Shown here piece after piece: positions 1 to 9,800 of a DNA stretch of 35,144 nt. The position numbers and the translations under genes were made by a program. The stretch's first letter is position 1; each line of letters opens with the position of its first letter. Location: assembly GCA_028873125.1 (NCBI GenBank), contig JAGWMQ010000023.1:1-35144 (forward strand). The letters are read 5' to 3'. The stretch comes from Verrucomicrobiota bacterium (lineage in GTDB: Bacteria; Verrucomicrobiota; Verrucomicrobiia; Limisphaerales; UBA11358). The notes below the pieces were generated by a model. It was not told the origin of the DNA. It did no database searches and saw only the letters and a program-made list of their open reading frames with translations.

Positions 1-1443
1 GCGAAAACGCTGTTGCGCGAAACGCTGGCCCTGGATCCGCTCGACTGGTGGGCGCGCCATCTGAACGGTGAAGACCTTGCCTGCGATTTGCAGACGCGAC
101 TGGACCTCGCCCACGACTTCGCCCGCGCCGGCTTTTATTCCGAGGCTGCGGAGTTGTTAAACCATGCCCCGGCCGGGACCGGTGACTTGCCGGACCAGAA
201 CTGGGGCGCGATGCCGATGGCGCTCTACACCCTCGGCTGGCTGCGCGAAAAACTCGGCGACAAATCGTCCGCGCTGGATTTTTACCGGCGCGCCGCCGCC
301 GCGCCGCCGGATTATTGTTTCCCGGCGCGGCTGGAGGAAATCCTGGTTCTCGAATCGGCCCTGCGCGCCAACCCGAAAGATGCCCGCGCGCCCTATTACC
401 TCGGCAATCTGCTTTACGACCGCCGCCGGCACACCGAGGCCATTCGTCTGTGGGAGCGCAGCGCGAAGCTCGGTCCGCGCTTCTCCATCGTCTGGAGAAA
501 TCTCGGCATCGGCTGGTTCAACATTTCCAAAAAACCGGCGAAGGCGCGCGTGGCCTATGACAAGGCCTTCCGCGCCAACCCCGACGACGCCCGCCTGCTT
601 TACGAGCGCGACCAGCTTTGGAAACGACTCGGCGAAAAGCCGGAGAGGCGCCTGCGTGAACTGGAGAAATTTCCCGAACTGGTGCGGCGGCGCGACGATT
701 TGAGCGTCGAGCTTTGCGCGCTTTATAACCAGACCGGACAGCCCGCCAAGGCGCTGGAAATTCTTTCGTCGCGCAAGTTCCAGCCGTGGGAGGGCGGGGA
801 AGGCGCGGCGCTCGGCCAGCACGTGCGCACCCATCTGGCGCTCGGGCGCGAGGCGTTGAAAAACGCGGAAAGCGGAAAGCGGACGGCGGAAACGAGCCGG
901 AGCCTCCTCACGTCCGCGGCTGCACATTTCCAGGCGGCGCTGGCGTCGCCGGAGAATCTGGGCGAGGCCAAGCACCTGCTGGCCAATCAAAGCGACATTC
1001 GCTACCGGCTCGGCCGCGCGCTGGAACGGCTCGGCGAAAAGAATTCGGCGCGCGAACATTGGCTGGCTGCCGCGACGTTCAAAGGCGATTTCCAGGAAAT
1101 GAGCGCGCGCGCGTTCTCGGAAATGACCTTCTACTCGGCGCTGTCGTGGGAAAGGCTCGGGCAAAAGGCCAAGGCAAAGAGACTATTCGGAGAGCTGCTC
1201 GCCTGCGCGCAAAAACTGCAGAAGACGGACGCAAAGATTGATTACTTTGCCACCTCGCTGCCGACGATGCTGCTTTTTGACGACGACCTGCAAATTCGCC
1301 TGGAAACAAGGGCGTTGTTTTTGCAAGCGCAGGCCTGGCTGGGCCTCGGCCGGAAATCGAAGGCGCTGCATCTCTTGCGCCAGGTCTTGCGACGCGACCC
1401 CAACCACGCCCTGGCAGCGGATCTGATCCATGAATTTGCGTAA
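1..1443 (+). CDS. DUF5107/TPR-repeat protein, C-terminal part (5' end outside window)
   Basis: The reading frame is open from base 1, so the gene starts upstream. An internal TTG at 13 is not a convincing start. The visible 480 residues are almost all helical TPR repeats, for example around the segments ALRANPKDARAPYYLGNLLY and LGIGWFNISKKPAKARVAYD. The opening LALDPLDWWAR and the closing ALHLLRQVLRRDPNHALAAD resemble the TPR part of DUF5107 proteins, which are common in Verrucomicrobiota and Planctomycetes carbohydrate loci. I see no catalytic motif here; the DUF5107 domain itself would lie upstream. The stop overlaps the next gene by 14 nt, so the two are probably co-transcribed. Around residues 287-298 the protein carries a stretch (NAESGKRTAE) encoded by a 7-nt tandem repeat. 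The family call rests on recognition, not a search. Confidence 0.8.
   Translation, partial: AKTLLRETLALDPLDWWARHLNGEDLACDLQTRLDLAHDFARAGFYSEAAELLNHAPAGTGDLPDQNWGAMPMALYTLGWLREKLGDKSSALDFYRRAAAAPPDYCFPARLEEILVLESALRANPKDARAPYYLGNLLYDRRRHTEAIRLWERSAKLGPRFSIVWRNLGIGWFNISKKPAKARVAYDKAFRANPDDARLLYERDQLWKRLGEKPERRLRELEKFPELVRRRDDLSVELCALYNQTGQPAKALEILSSRKFQPWEGGEGAALGQHVRTHLALGREALKNAESGKRTAETSRSLLTSAAAHFQAALASPENLGEAKHLLANQSDIRYRLGRALERLGEKNSAREHWLAAATFKGDFQEMSARAFSEMTFYSALSWERLGQKAKAKRLFGELLACAQKLQKTDAKIDYFATSLPTMLLFDDDLQIRLETRALFLQAQAWLGLGRKSKALHLLRQVLRRDPNHALAADLIHEFA
865..892 (+). repeat. Heptamer tandem repeat (GCGGAAA)x4 inside the TPR gene
   Basis: Four consecutive 7-nt units run GCGGAAA, GCGGAAA, GCGGACG, GCGGAAA (865-892). 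They are translated in the TPR protein as a charged Glu/Ser/Lys/Arg linker between two TPR blocks. The unit length matches the other heptamer arrays in this window, although the unit sequence differs. Confidence 0.75.
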
Positions 1444-2212
1444 AAGAATCTGCCCGCTTCTGCTCCTCGGTGTCGTGGCGCTTCTCACGTCCTCGTGCGC
1501 CAGTACCCGGACGTCACAGGCCGCCACCCCGGCGCCCGCCGATCCACGGACTTACCTGGCAGATGTTTGTGCCGAATTGACCAGGTGCTGGCCGACCAAC
1601 CGCACCATCAACATCGTCTGTCACAGTCACAGTGTGCCGGCGGGCTACTTCCGAACGCCGGCCGTCCACACCTTTGACGCCTATCCATATCTGCTCCATC
1701 GCGGCCTGGCCCGTCGGTTCCCGCACGCGGTCATCAACGTCATCGTCACCGGCATCGGCGGGGAGAACGCCGAGCAAGGCGCCAAACGCTTCAAGCGCGA
1801 CGTCTTCTGCAAACGGCCCGACGTGGTGACCATTGATTACGCGCTGAACGATCGGGCCATCGGCCTGGCGCGCTCGGAAAAGGCCTGGCGCGCCATGATC
1901 GAAATGGCGCTGGCGCGTCACGTGAAGGTGATCCTGCTGACGCCGACCCCGGACCTGACGGCGCATCTGGACGACCCCGACGATCCACTGAACCGGCACG
2001 CCCGGCAGATTCGGCGGCTCGCCGCGGTGTATCACGTCGGGCTGGTGGACAGCCTGAAACTGTTCGAGGCCCGAATCAAAGCCGGCACGCCGCTCCGGGA
2101 TTTGATGGCGCAAAGCAATCATCCCAGCCGCCAAGGCCATGAAATCGTCGCCGCGGGACTGTTGAAGTGGTTCCCGCCGCCCCCGCAACATGATCACCCC
2201 CCCGCAAACTGA
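1430..2212 (+). CDS. SGNH/GDSL-type hydrolase, lipoprotein
   Basis: A 260-residue lipoprotein. A basic N-terminus and hydrophobic stretch end in the lipobox TSSC (Cys23), which should be lipidated after export. The rest resembles the SGNH hydrolase fold (esterase, deacetylase or lipase type). Block I is HSHSVPAGY (residues 65-73) in place of the usual GDS, with Ser68 the likely nucleophile. Block II is GIGGENA (108-114). Block III is LND (139-141). Block V is NHPSRQGH with His231. The Asp normally three residues before that His is replaced by Gln228, so the catalytic triad may be a dyad. It starts inside the end of the TPR gene (14-nt overlap) and its end overlaps the sugar-transporter start by 23 nt, which supports one operon. 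The substrate is unknown; removal of acyl groups from a glycan or glycolipid would fit the neighbours. Confidence 0.82.
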   Translation: MNLRKRICPLLLLGVVALLTSSCASTRTSQAATPAPADPRTYLADVCAELTRCWPTNRTINIVCHSHSVPAGYFRTPAVHTFDAYPYLLHRGLARRFPHAVINVIVTGIGGENAEQGAKRFKRDVFCKRPDVVTIDYALNDRAIGLARSEKAWRAMIEMALARHVKVILLTPTPDLTAHLDDPDDPLNRHARQIRRLAAVYHVGLVDSLKLFEARIKAGTPLRDLMAQSNHPSRQGHEIVAAGLLKWFPPPPQHDHPPAN

Positions 2213-3614
2213 AACCTCCGCGCTCAAGGCCGAATACGACTTCGGCTACGTCTGGCTCATTTCCATCATCGCCGCGCTGGGCGGCTTGCTCTTTGGCTAC
2301 GACTGGATTGTCATCAGCGGCACAGACCTTTTTTACGAGGCGCATTTTCATCTGACTTCATCCCTGGACATCGGCTGGGCCAAGAGCAGCGCGTTGTTGG
2401 GCTGCCTGCTGGGTGCGCTGCTGGCCGGGGCGCTCAGTGACCGGTTTGGCCGGAAGCGTCTGCTGGCGCTCTCGGCGCTGCTCTTCGCTGTTTCCTCGGT
2501 CGCCACGGGCCTGGCGGGAACGTTTGGCCTGTTCGTCTTCTGGCGGATCGTCGGGGGAAGCGCCATCGGCCTGGCATCCAATCTTTCACCGCTGTACATC
2601 GCCGAGGTCGCCCCCGCCGAGGCCCGCGGGCGGCTGGTGTCGCTGAATCAACTGACGATTGTGATCGGCATCCTGCTGGCGCAATTCGTGAATTGGCGCA
2701 TCGGCAGCCTGCACTCGTTGCCGGCGCAAGCCAGCCCCGATCAAATCGCCGCGTCCTGGGCCGGCCAGACCGGCTGGCGCTGGATGTTCGGCGTGACGGC
2801 GATTCCCGCGCTGGTTTTCCTGGCCGGCATGTTCTTCGTGCCGGAAAGCCCCCGCTGGCTGGCCAGGCGCGGAGACGGCGGCCGCGCGCGCCGCATTCTT
2901 GGGAAAATCGGCGGCGCCGCCTACGCCGACGCCGCCTTGGCCGACATCGTGGCAACGCTCGGCAGGGAAACCGGACGGGTCAATTTCCGAGATCTGCTGG
3001 CGCCGAAGCTCAAACGGATGTTGATGCTGGGCGTGGTGCTGGCGGTGCTCCAACAATGGTGCGGCATCAACGTCATCTTTTATTACGCCAAGGACATCTT
3101 CCGCGAATCCGGGTTCAACGTCGGTGACATCCTGTTGAACATCGTTTTCATCGGCAGCGTGAACCTGTTGGCGACACTGGTGGCGCTGCAGACGGTGGAT
3201 CGGTGGGGGCGCCGGCCCCTGCTGCTGGGCGGTTACGCCGGACTGACGGTGCTTTTCCTGGCGATGGGGCTGGGCTTTGCTCTTCACTCGCGCGGCGTAC
3301 ACATGTTGGTCCTGGTCCTGGCGGCGATCGGCTGCTATGCGCTCTCGTTGGCGCCCGTGACCTGGGTGGTGATCTCGGAGATTTTTCCCAACCGCATCCG
3401 CGGCGCGGCGATGGCGGTGGCGGTCACGTCGTTGTGGATCGCCTGTTTCATCCTCACCTTCACCTTCCCCTATTTGAACGCCACGTTGGGGCCGGCGGGG
3501 ACCTTTTGGGTCTATGCGGCGATTTGCGCCGCCGGATTTGTGTTCATCCGCCTCCGCCTTCCCGAAACCAAAAACAAGACCCTCGAACAAATCGAGAAGG
3601 AACTGGTGGATTGA
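2190..3614 (+). CDS. MFS sugar/proton symporter (XylE/GalP-like)
   Basis: A 474-residue, 12-helix major facilitator of the sugar porter family, in the inner membrane. Family signatures are all present: LLFGYDW in helix 1 (33-39), SDRFGRKR between helices 2 and 3 (83-90), SPLYIAEVAPAEARGR (133-148), PESPRWL (218-224), the sugar-binding QQWCGINVIFYYA (288-300), DRWGRRP (337-343), VISEIFPNRIRG (394-405) and the C-terminal PETKNKTLEQIE (458-469). Known relatives import xylose, galactose, glucose or arabinose with protons; the substrate cannot be told from sequence alone. Its place between an SGNH lipoprotein and three exported glycosidases suggests it imports the released monosaccharide, perhaps galactose. 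The ATG at 2190 gives a short cytoplasmic tail before helix 1 and overlaps the upstream gene. Confidence 0.95.
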   Translation: MITPPQTETSALKAEYDFGYVWLISIIAALGGLLFGYDWIVISGTDLFYEAHFHLTSSLDIGWAKSSALLGCLLGALLAGALSDRFGRKRLLALSALLFAVSSVATGLAGTFGLFVFWRIVGGSAIGLASNLSPLYIAEVAPAEARGRLVSLNQLTIVIGILLAQFVNWRIGSLHSLPAQASPDQIAASWAGQTGWRWMFGVTAIPALVFLAGMFFVPESPRWLARRGDGGRARRILGKIGGAAYADAALADIVATLGRETGRVNFRDLLAPKLKRMLMLGVVLAVLQQWCGINVIFYYAKDIFRESGFNVGDILLNIVFIGSVNLLATLVALQTVDRWGRRPLLLGGYAGLTVLFLAMGLGFALHSRGVHMLVLVLAAIGCYALSLAPVTWVVISEIFPNRIRGAAMAVAVTSLWIACFILTFTFPYLNATLGPAGTFWVYAAICAAGFVFIRLRLPETKNKTLEQIEKELVD

Positions 3615-3616
3615 AC

Positions 3617-6600
3617 ATGAGAAAATTCCAAGTTCCAAGCTCCAAGTCCCAAGAAAACGGCAATCGCCAGGCGCCAAACGACCCGCGCCGGCGTGTTGAA
3701 AATTGGAGCTTGAGGCTTCTTTGGAATTTGGAACTTGGAATTTGGAGCTTGGCGCTGTTTGCCCTTGTCGGATCCGGGTTTTCCGCTTCCGCCTTCGACA
3801 TCACGCTCGATGGCACGAATCTGGGCCGCGTGTTCGAGGGCATCGGCGCTGTCAGCGCGGGCGCGTCGTCGCGGCTGTTGACAGACTATCCCGAACCACA
3901 GCGCAGCCAGATTCTTGATTACCTGTTCAAGCCGGACTACGGCGCGGCCCTGCAGCACTTGAAGGTGGAGATCGGCGGCGGGGTCAATTCCACCGACGGG
4001 ACCGAGCCGACGTTTGAAATGACGCGCGGCAATTTCAATTTCACCCGCGGCTACGAGTGGTGGCTGATGCAACAGGCCAAGGCGCGGAATCCGAACATCA
4101 TCCTGGATTGTTTGGCCTGGGGCGCGCCGGGCTGGATCGGGAACGGCAATTATTACTCGCAGGACATGTGCGATTACATCGTGAATTTCATCAAGGGCGC
4201 GCAAACGGCCTGCGGTTTGACCTTCAATTTCACCGGCACGCACAACGAAGCCGCCGTCAACCCGACGGAAACTGCCTGGATCAAGCAATTGCGTTCCACG
4301 CTCAACGCCGGCGGATTGCAGAACGTCCAGCTCGTCGCCGCCGACGAGTGGGGCGGCGCGTGGAACATCGTCACCAATACCGCCTGTGGCCTGCTGGTGG
4401 ATCCCGCGCTGTCCAATGCCATCGCGCGAATTGGGGCGCATTATCCACACTCGACCAGTCCGGTCGCGGCGCAGACCTGCGGCATCCCGTTGTGGTCGAG
4501 CGAAGACGGCATCGGCGGCAGCTCGTGGGCGGCGGCAATGAAATTGGCGAAAATCTTCAACCGCAATTACATCACCGGCAAAATGACAACGACGGAAATC
4601 TGGAGTCCGGTCACCAGTTACTACGATATTCTGGCTGCGCCGGATTCGGGCCTGATGCGCGCCAACACGCCGTGGTCGGGGAGTTATCAGGTCGCGCCGG
4701 CGATCTGGGCGGTGGCGCACACGACGCAATTTGCGGCGCCCGGCTGGACTTATCTCGAAGGCGGCGCGTCGGCGCTGTTGCCCGGCGGCGGCAGCATCGT
4801 GACGCTCGAATCCACCAACCATTCCGATTACAGCATCGTGGTGGAAACTTCCGACGCCATCAACGCGCAGACCATCACGTTTCGCCTGACGAACGGGCTT
4901 TCCACCGCAACGCTGAACGTCTGGCAGACGACGCAGACCGCTCAGTTTGTTCATGTTGGCCAAGTCGCGCCGGCCAATGGAACGTTCAGCTACACCTTTC
5001 AACCGGCCAGCGTTTACTCGCTCACGACGACCACCGGCCAGGAGAAGGGCGACGCGACTCCGCCGCCGCTCGCGCCATTTCCGATGCCCTACAAGGACGA
5101 TTTTGAAAGCGACGCGCCTGGTTCCACGCCCAAATACTTTTCCGACCAGGCCGGCACGTTTGAAGTGTTCACGCGCGCCGACGGCATGGGAAAGGACCTG
5201 CGCCAGGTTGCGCCGCAGGACAGCATCCGCTGGACGGCCGAATGGCAGCCTTACACGCTCATCGGCGACGCGAGTTGGACGGATTACGACGTGAGCGCGG
5301 ACGTGTTGGTGGAGACAAACGGCGGGGTGACGTTTGTCATGGGGCGCGTCGGACGCGTGCCCGGCTTTTCCAATCCGGTGCCGCTCGGTTACTGGCTGGC
5401 GCTGAACAACGCCACTTCGCAATGGCAGCTTTATGCGTCGTCCAACCTGATCGCGTCCGGCGCGGCGACTTTTCCGACCGACACCTGGCACAACCTGCGG
5501 CTGGCGATGCAGGGCGCTTCGCTCCGCTGTTACGTGGACAACGTGCTGGTGACGAACCTCACGGACTCCACCTGCGCCGGCGGCCTGGCCGGGCTGGGCT
5601 GCGGCGGCTGGTATGGCGCGCAATTCGACCACTTCATCCTGCGCCGATTGCATGGCAAAGATTTCGATCTGGCTCTGTCCGCCACCGCCGGCGCGTCGTC
5701 CGTCTGGCAAAACGATCCGACTTACGCCGCCAGCATGGCCAATGACGGCAACCCAAACACCCGCTGGAACACGGATTATCCGACGCTCTCGAACGAATGG
5801 CTCGAACTGGACTGGCCTGCCCCGGTGACGTTCAACCGAACGGCCTATTCCCAATACGGCAGCCGCATCTTCGGCTACCAAATCCAGCATTGGAACGGCA
5901 GCGGTTGGACCGCAGACGTCAACGGCGGCGCGATGGGCGCCTACGCCTCGGACGCTTTTCCGGCTGCGGTTTCCACCAAGGTCCGGCTCGTGCTGACGAA
6001 TTTCACGTCCGCGCCGTCCATCTACGAATTCTACGTCTATGATGACGCGTCCTCCAACGCCCCGCCTCCCGTGCCGGTTTCCGTCAACGAATGGATGCTC
6101 GACAACACGCACACGCTGGCCGACCCGGCGAACGGCCAGTTCGAGCCTTGGTTTGAACTTTACAACGGCGGGACGACGAATGTAAACCTCGCCGGCTATT
6201 ACCTCGCCAGCTCGGTAACCAACCTGTTTCAATTCCAGATCCCCGCCGGCTATTCACTCGCGCCGGGCGGTTTTCTTCTGGGATGGGCGGACGGGCTGAC
6301 CGGGCAAAATTCCGGCCCGGATCTGCATGCGAATCTTTCGCTGCCGGCGTCGCCGTCCATTGGCCTGCTGAACAGTGTTTCGCCGCAAGCGCCGCCCGAC
6401 ATCGGTCTCTCTGCGCGACAATCACCCATTATCGCCCTGTTGAACCCCGCCGGCCGGATTGTGGAAGCTGTGGACCTCCTCGCTCAACCCCCCGACGTCA
6501 GCAGCGGCAGCAATCCGGACAGCAACCCGGCCATTCTGAACCTGCGGATACCGACGCCGGGCCGTTTGAACGATCAAATTTGGGCGCAGCCGCCAGTATC

Positions 6601-6802
6601 CCGCGCGGCGAATGGCTCGATGATTCTGAATTTCACCGGATTTCCTCTGGCTGGGAACCAAATCCTCGCCGCTGACAGCCTGCAAAATCCAGTATGGACG
6701 GCTCTGGCGACTGTCTTTTCCGATGGCCTCGGCGAATTCGGCTACACAGACATCAACGCGCCCGGCCTGAACCAGCGATTCTATCGCGCCGTTTCGCCCT
6801 GA
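3617..6802 (+). CDS. Galactocerebrosidase-like GH59 glycosidase with F5/8-C and lamin-tail domains
   Basis: A 1061-residue exported protein. Residues about 61-680 match animal galactosylceramidase (GALC, GH59) along its whole length. Shared blocks include LFKPDYGAALQHLKVEIGGG (103-122), GYEWWLMQQAK (145-155), IGAHYP (272-277), LWSSED (292-297), YITGKMTTT (318-326), PWSG (352-355), AHTTQFAAPGWTYL (367-380) and, in the C-terminal lectin-like part, YKDDFE and DASWTDYDV. By alignment to GALC, Glu211 (HNE) is the acid/base and Glu296 (SSED) the nucleophile. GALC removes beta-galactose from galactosylceramide; the bacterial substrate is unproven. An F5/8 type C-like module (about 684-825), a lamin-tail-like domain (about 832-960) and a verrucomicrobial-type tail ending RFYRAVSP follow. 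I chose the ATG at 3617, 2 nt after the transporter. The N-terminus (residues 2-45) is encoded by a heptamer repeat element; a TTG at 3710 would give a shorter, cleaner signal peptide. Cleavage is likely near SASA-FD. Confidence 0.88.
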   Translation: MRKFQVPSSKSQENGNRQAPNDPRRRVENWSLRLLWNLELGIWSLALFALVGSGFSASAFDITLDGTNLGRVFEGIGAVSAGASSRLLTDYPEPQRSQILDYLFKPDYGAALQHLKVEIGGGVNSTDGTEPTFEMTRGNFNFTRGYEWWLMQQAKARNPNIILDCLAWGAPGWIGNGNYYSQDMCDYIVNFIKGAQTACGLTFNFTGTHNEAAVNPTETAWIKQLRSTLNAGGLQNVQLVAADEWGGAWNIVTNTACGLLVDPALSNAIARIGAHYPHSTSPVAAQTCGIPLWSSEDGIGGSSWAAAMKLAKIFNRNYITGKMTTTEIWSPVTSYYDILAAPDSGLMRANTPWSGSYQVAPAIWAVAHTTQFAAPGWTYLEGGASALLPGGGSIVTLESTNHSDYSIVVETSDAINAQTITFRLTNGLSTATLNVWQTTQTAQFVHVGQVAPANGTFSYTFQPASVYSLTTTTGQEKGDATPPPLAPFPMPYKDDFESDAPGSTPKYFSDQAGTFEVFTRADGMGKDLRQVAPQDSIRWTAEWQPYTLIGDASWTDYDVSADVLVETNGGVTFVMGRVGRVPGFSNPVPLGYWLALNNATSQWQLYASSNLIASGAATFPTDTWHNLRLAMQGASLRCYVDNVLVTNLTDSTCAGGLAGLGCGGWYGAQFDHFILRRLHGKDFDLALSATAGASSVWQNDPTYAASMANDGNPNTRWNTDYPTLSNEWLELDWPAPVTFNRTAYSQYGSRIFGYQIQHWNGSGWTADVNGGAMGAYASDAFPAAVSTKVRLVLTNFTSAPSIYEFYVYDDASSNAPPPVPVSVNEWMLDNTHTLADPANGQFEPWFELYNGGTTNVNLAGYYLASSVTNLFQFQIPAGYSLAPGGFLLGWADGLTGQNSGPDLHANLSLPASPSIGLLNSVSPQAPPDIGLSARQSPIIALLNPAGRIVEAVDLLAQPPDVSSGSNPDSNPAILNLRIPTPGRLNDQIWAQPPVSRAANGSMILNFTGFPLAGNQILAADSLQNPVWTALATVFSDGLGEFGYTDINAPGLNQRFYRAVSP
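3625..3755 (+). repeat. Inverted pair of heptamer arrays (GYTCCAA / TTGGARC)
   Basis: The left arm has four 7-nt units at 3625-3652: ATTCCAA, GTTCCAA, GCTCCAA, GTCCCAA. The right arm has units TTGGAGC and TTGAGGC at 3703-3716, then TTGGAAT, TTGGAAC, TTGGAAT, TTGGAGC, TTGGCGC at 3721-3755. The arms are reverse complements of the same consensus, so the about 130-nt element can fold into a long hairpin that slips by multiples of seven. It lies wholly inside the 5' end of the GH59 gene and is translated (FQVPSSK on the left, WNLELGIWSL on the right). Confidence 0.85.
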
Positions 6803-6806
6803 TAGC

Positions 6807-9800
6807 TTGAACGAATATCCCGTCAGTCGCCGACGCTTTTTGAAGCAGGCATCGCTTGGCGTAGCTGGGCTTGCCTTGACCGCCAGTTCCGTGCGCGGCC
6901 CGGCCGCAGATGACTCCAGCGCTGACTCGTCAGCGGTTCCCGAAGGCAAGGAAAGTGAGGTTTTTAAACCGGTGCGTTACCGGCCGATGGCCGCCAAGGT
7001 GATGGGTTTAACGCAGAACACCATTTCGCTGAACGGCGCGTGGCGGATTGATCCGATGCCCGGGCCGGACGTCAGAGAGCAGCCTTTGGAGGCTGCAAAC
7101 TGGGACAACTTCCAGGTGCCGGGCCAATGGGCGCAGCAGGGTTACGCCATACCGTTGGACAAAACCGTGGCCCTAGCCAGGGAATTTGCAATCCCGGCGG
7201 AATGGGACGGCTACCGGATATTTCTGCGTTTCGACGCCATCCACGGCGGGACGCACTACTGGTTGAATGGCGAGCCGCTGGGTTACGGCGAGAACCTGTT
7301 TACGCCGGTCGAATGGGAAATAACCGATGCCCTCAAGGTTGGGCAGACGAACCGGCTGGACCTTGAAATGAAGGTTAACACCGCGTCGGAGCGGCTGTCC
7401 CACTCCAGTTATTACACCGGTTACAGCTTGGGTGGCATAGACCGCGCGGTAACGATCTACGCTTTGCCCAGGCTTCATGTCTCCCGCCTGCGCCTGAATG
7501 CGGGGCTGGATAGGGCTTATCGGGACGGGGAACTGCAAATGGTCCTGGGCTTCGACAACCCGGGGCAACGTGCGGGAAGCGGTTTCGCGCTGGCCATCCA
7601 ACTTTTTGACCCCGGTGGAAAAGCGGTTGAGCACTCGAACCCGAAAGTCCTTCTCGACCCGCTCAAGCCGGGAATGAGCACGGTGAGCATTGAATCGCGC
7701 GTGGCCAATCCGCTGAAGTGGAACGCCGAGCAGCCCAACCTCTACAAGCTCATCCTGTCGCTGGAAAACGACGGCCGGTCGCTGGAGCAAATCAAGCGCC
7801 ACATTGGATTCCGCACGGTCGAGACCAGGAACCGCCAGCTTTACGTGAACGGGGTGCGCGTCAAGCTGGCTGGGGTGTGCCATCACGAGATTGACCCGCT
7901 GACAGGCCGCGCCGACACCATGCGCCACGCCGAGGAGGACGTGAAACGCTTCAAGAGCGCCAATCTCTGTGATGTCCGCACGTCGCACTATCCTTGCACG
8001 CGGGAATTCCTTGAGGCGGCGGACCGTCATGGTCTCTATGTGGAAGTGGAGGCGCCGTTCTGCTGGGTGGCGCCCGCGAAAGACCTGGCCGACCTCAAGG
8101 CCGTGCTTACAGCCACATCCGCCATGATTGATTATTGTCACGCGCATCCCAGTGTCATCGTCTGGTCGCTGGCCAATGAGTCGCATTGGAGCGGGCTTTT
8201 CGAGCGCTCGACCCAGTTGTGCAAGGAACTGTATCCAAGCCGGCCAACCACGTTTAACCAGGCTTTCTCCGAGGAAGCCAAGGTGACATGCGACATTGTG
8301 AACCGCCATTACCCGAAGATGCCTTATGATCCGATTCTGAAGGATGATCCGCGGCCGCTGATGATCGGGGAATGCTTCTTCGAGGTCTATCACGAGCGCA
8401 CTGACGTGGCCATTGATCCCGGCTTGCGCGAATTGTGGGCCGCCGGCAGCGCCGATCCGAACTCGGCGTGGGGCCAGGCCTGCCTTGAAAACGCGAAGGC
8501 CAGCGGAGGTCTGCTGCCGGGCATTTATCCGGGCGCCTGGAGTTATATTTACGCCTCCGCCCGCTGCATCGGTTCGGAGATCTGGTCGGGAGTGGACGAC
8601 ATTGCCTTCCTGCCGGGCGGAAAGATCGTCAGCAGCGAAAACGGCAATGCCTACTGGGGTTTGGTGGACGGTTGGCGGCGACCCAAGCCCGAGCTGGAGC
8701 TGGCCAAGTTCGTGTTCGCGCCGGTCTGGTTCCCGCTCCGGCAACTGGAATATAAGACCGGTCAGGCCGCAGCGCGGGTGCCGGTCGAGAACCGATATTC
8801 GTTCACGGATTTGAGTCATTTTGAGTTTGTTTGGGAGTTGGACGGAGTAGAAGGCAAGGCCCATTTAAGCGTGCCGCCGGCCTCGAAAGGGGAGATTGAG
8901 ATTCCGGTCCGGGCGGGAACGCCCGAAAGGAGCGCGCTGCTCGTGCGCGTGATGAACGGTGGCAACGAAATCGTCAATGCCACGCTGGCGCTCGGCCAGC
9001 GGAAGCCGGTTCCTTTCTCCCGGCCCCAGGCGGGCGCGCCCAAGTGGAGCGATGACGGACGGCTCATTACCGTCGAAGGCACTGGATTCTCTCTGGTTCT
9101 TGACAAAGCGACGGGCGATTTTGACGCCGCAAATTCCAAACACCGGGCCCCGATCAAAACCTTTCCATCCCTGCACGTGACCCGGCACGACTTCGGCGAT
9201 TTGGCGGCTTATCAAAAGGAAAAGCGCCTATTGCCATACGCCGTATTCCCCGACGCCAGGACGCGCGTCGTCGAGAGCGTGAAGGCGGTGGACACGTGCA
9301 GCGGCCTGGAATTGATCGTGAAAGACCGCTACGAAAATTTTGCCGGCACGGTTCACTGGCTCATTGACAAGAGTGGCGTGGGAAAAATCATCTACGACTA
9401 CATTTACACCGGCGATGATCTGGATTCGCGCGAGGTGGGTGTAAAAGCGATGCTTCCCGCCGAATACGATGAGATCAAATGGCGGCGTTGGTCCGAATGG
9501 GGGATTTTTCCGGAGGATTCCATCTGCCGGACGGAAGGCACGGCCAGGGCCAGGCGGGACAAGAAATGGCCGGAGCAACCGGCGAATGTGAAGCCCACCT
9601 GGCCGTGGTCGCAGAACCAGACCGAACTCGGGACCGCGGATTTCCGGTCCATCAAGTTCCACATTTACGAGGCCTCGCTCGAGGCGTCTGACGGTTCGGG
9701 AGTGCAGGTTGACGCCAATGCTGATGTTCACTTCCGGGCCTGTCTCGCGGAAAAAGGCGTCCAGATGCACGTCCTGTCCAGATGTCCACTGGCCCCCGCT

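Noticed and set aside
3625-3755. CRISPR-like periodic repeats
   Set aside because: Units are 7 nt without unique spacers, and there are no cas genes; these are heptamer arrays, not a CRISPR.
3512-6232. 906-codon open frame on the - strand, antisense to the GH59 gene
   Set aside because: High GC leaves antisense frames open. It has no domain-like sequence, is rich in Arg/Val/Gly, and the + strand protein has clear GALC motifs.
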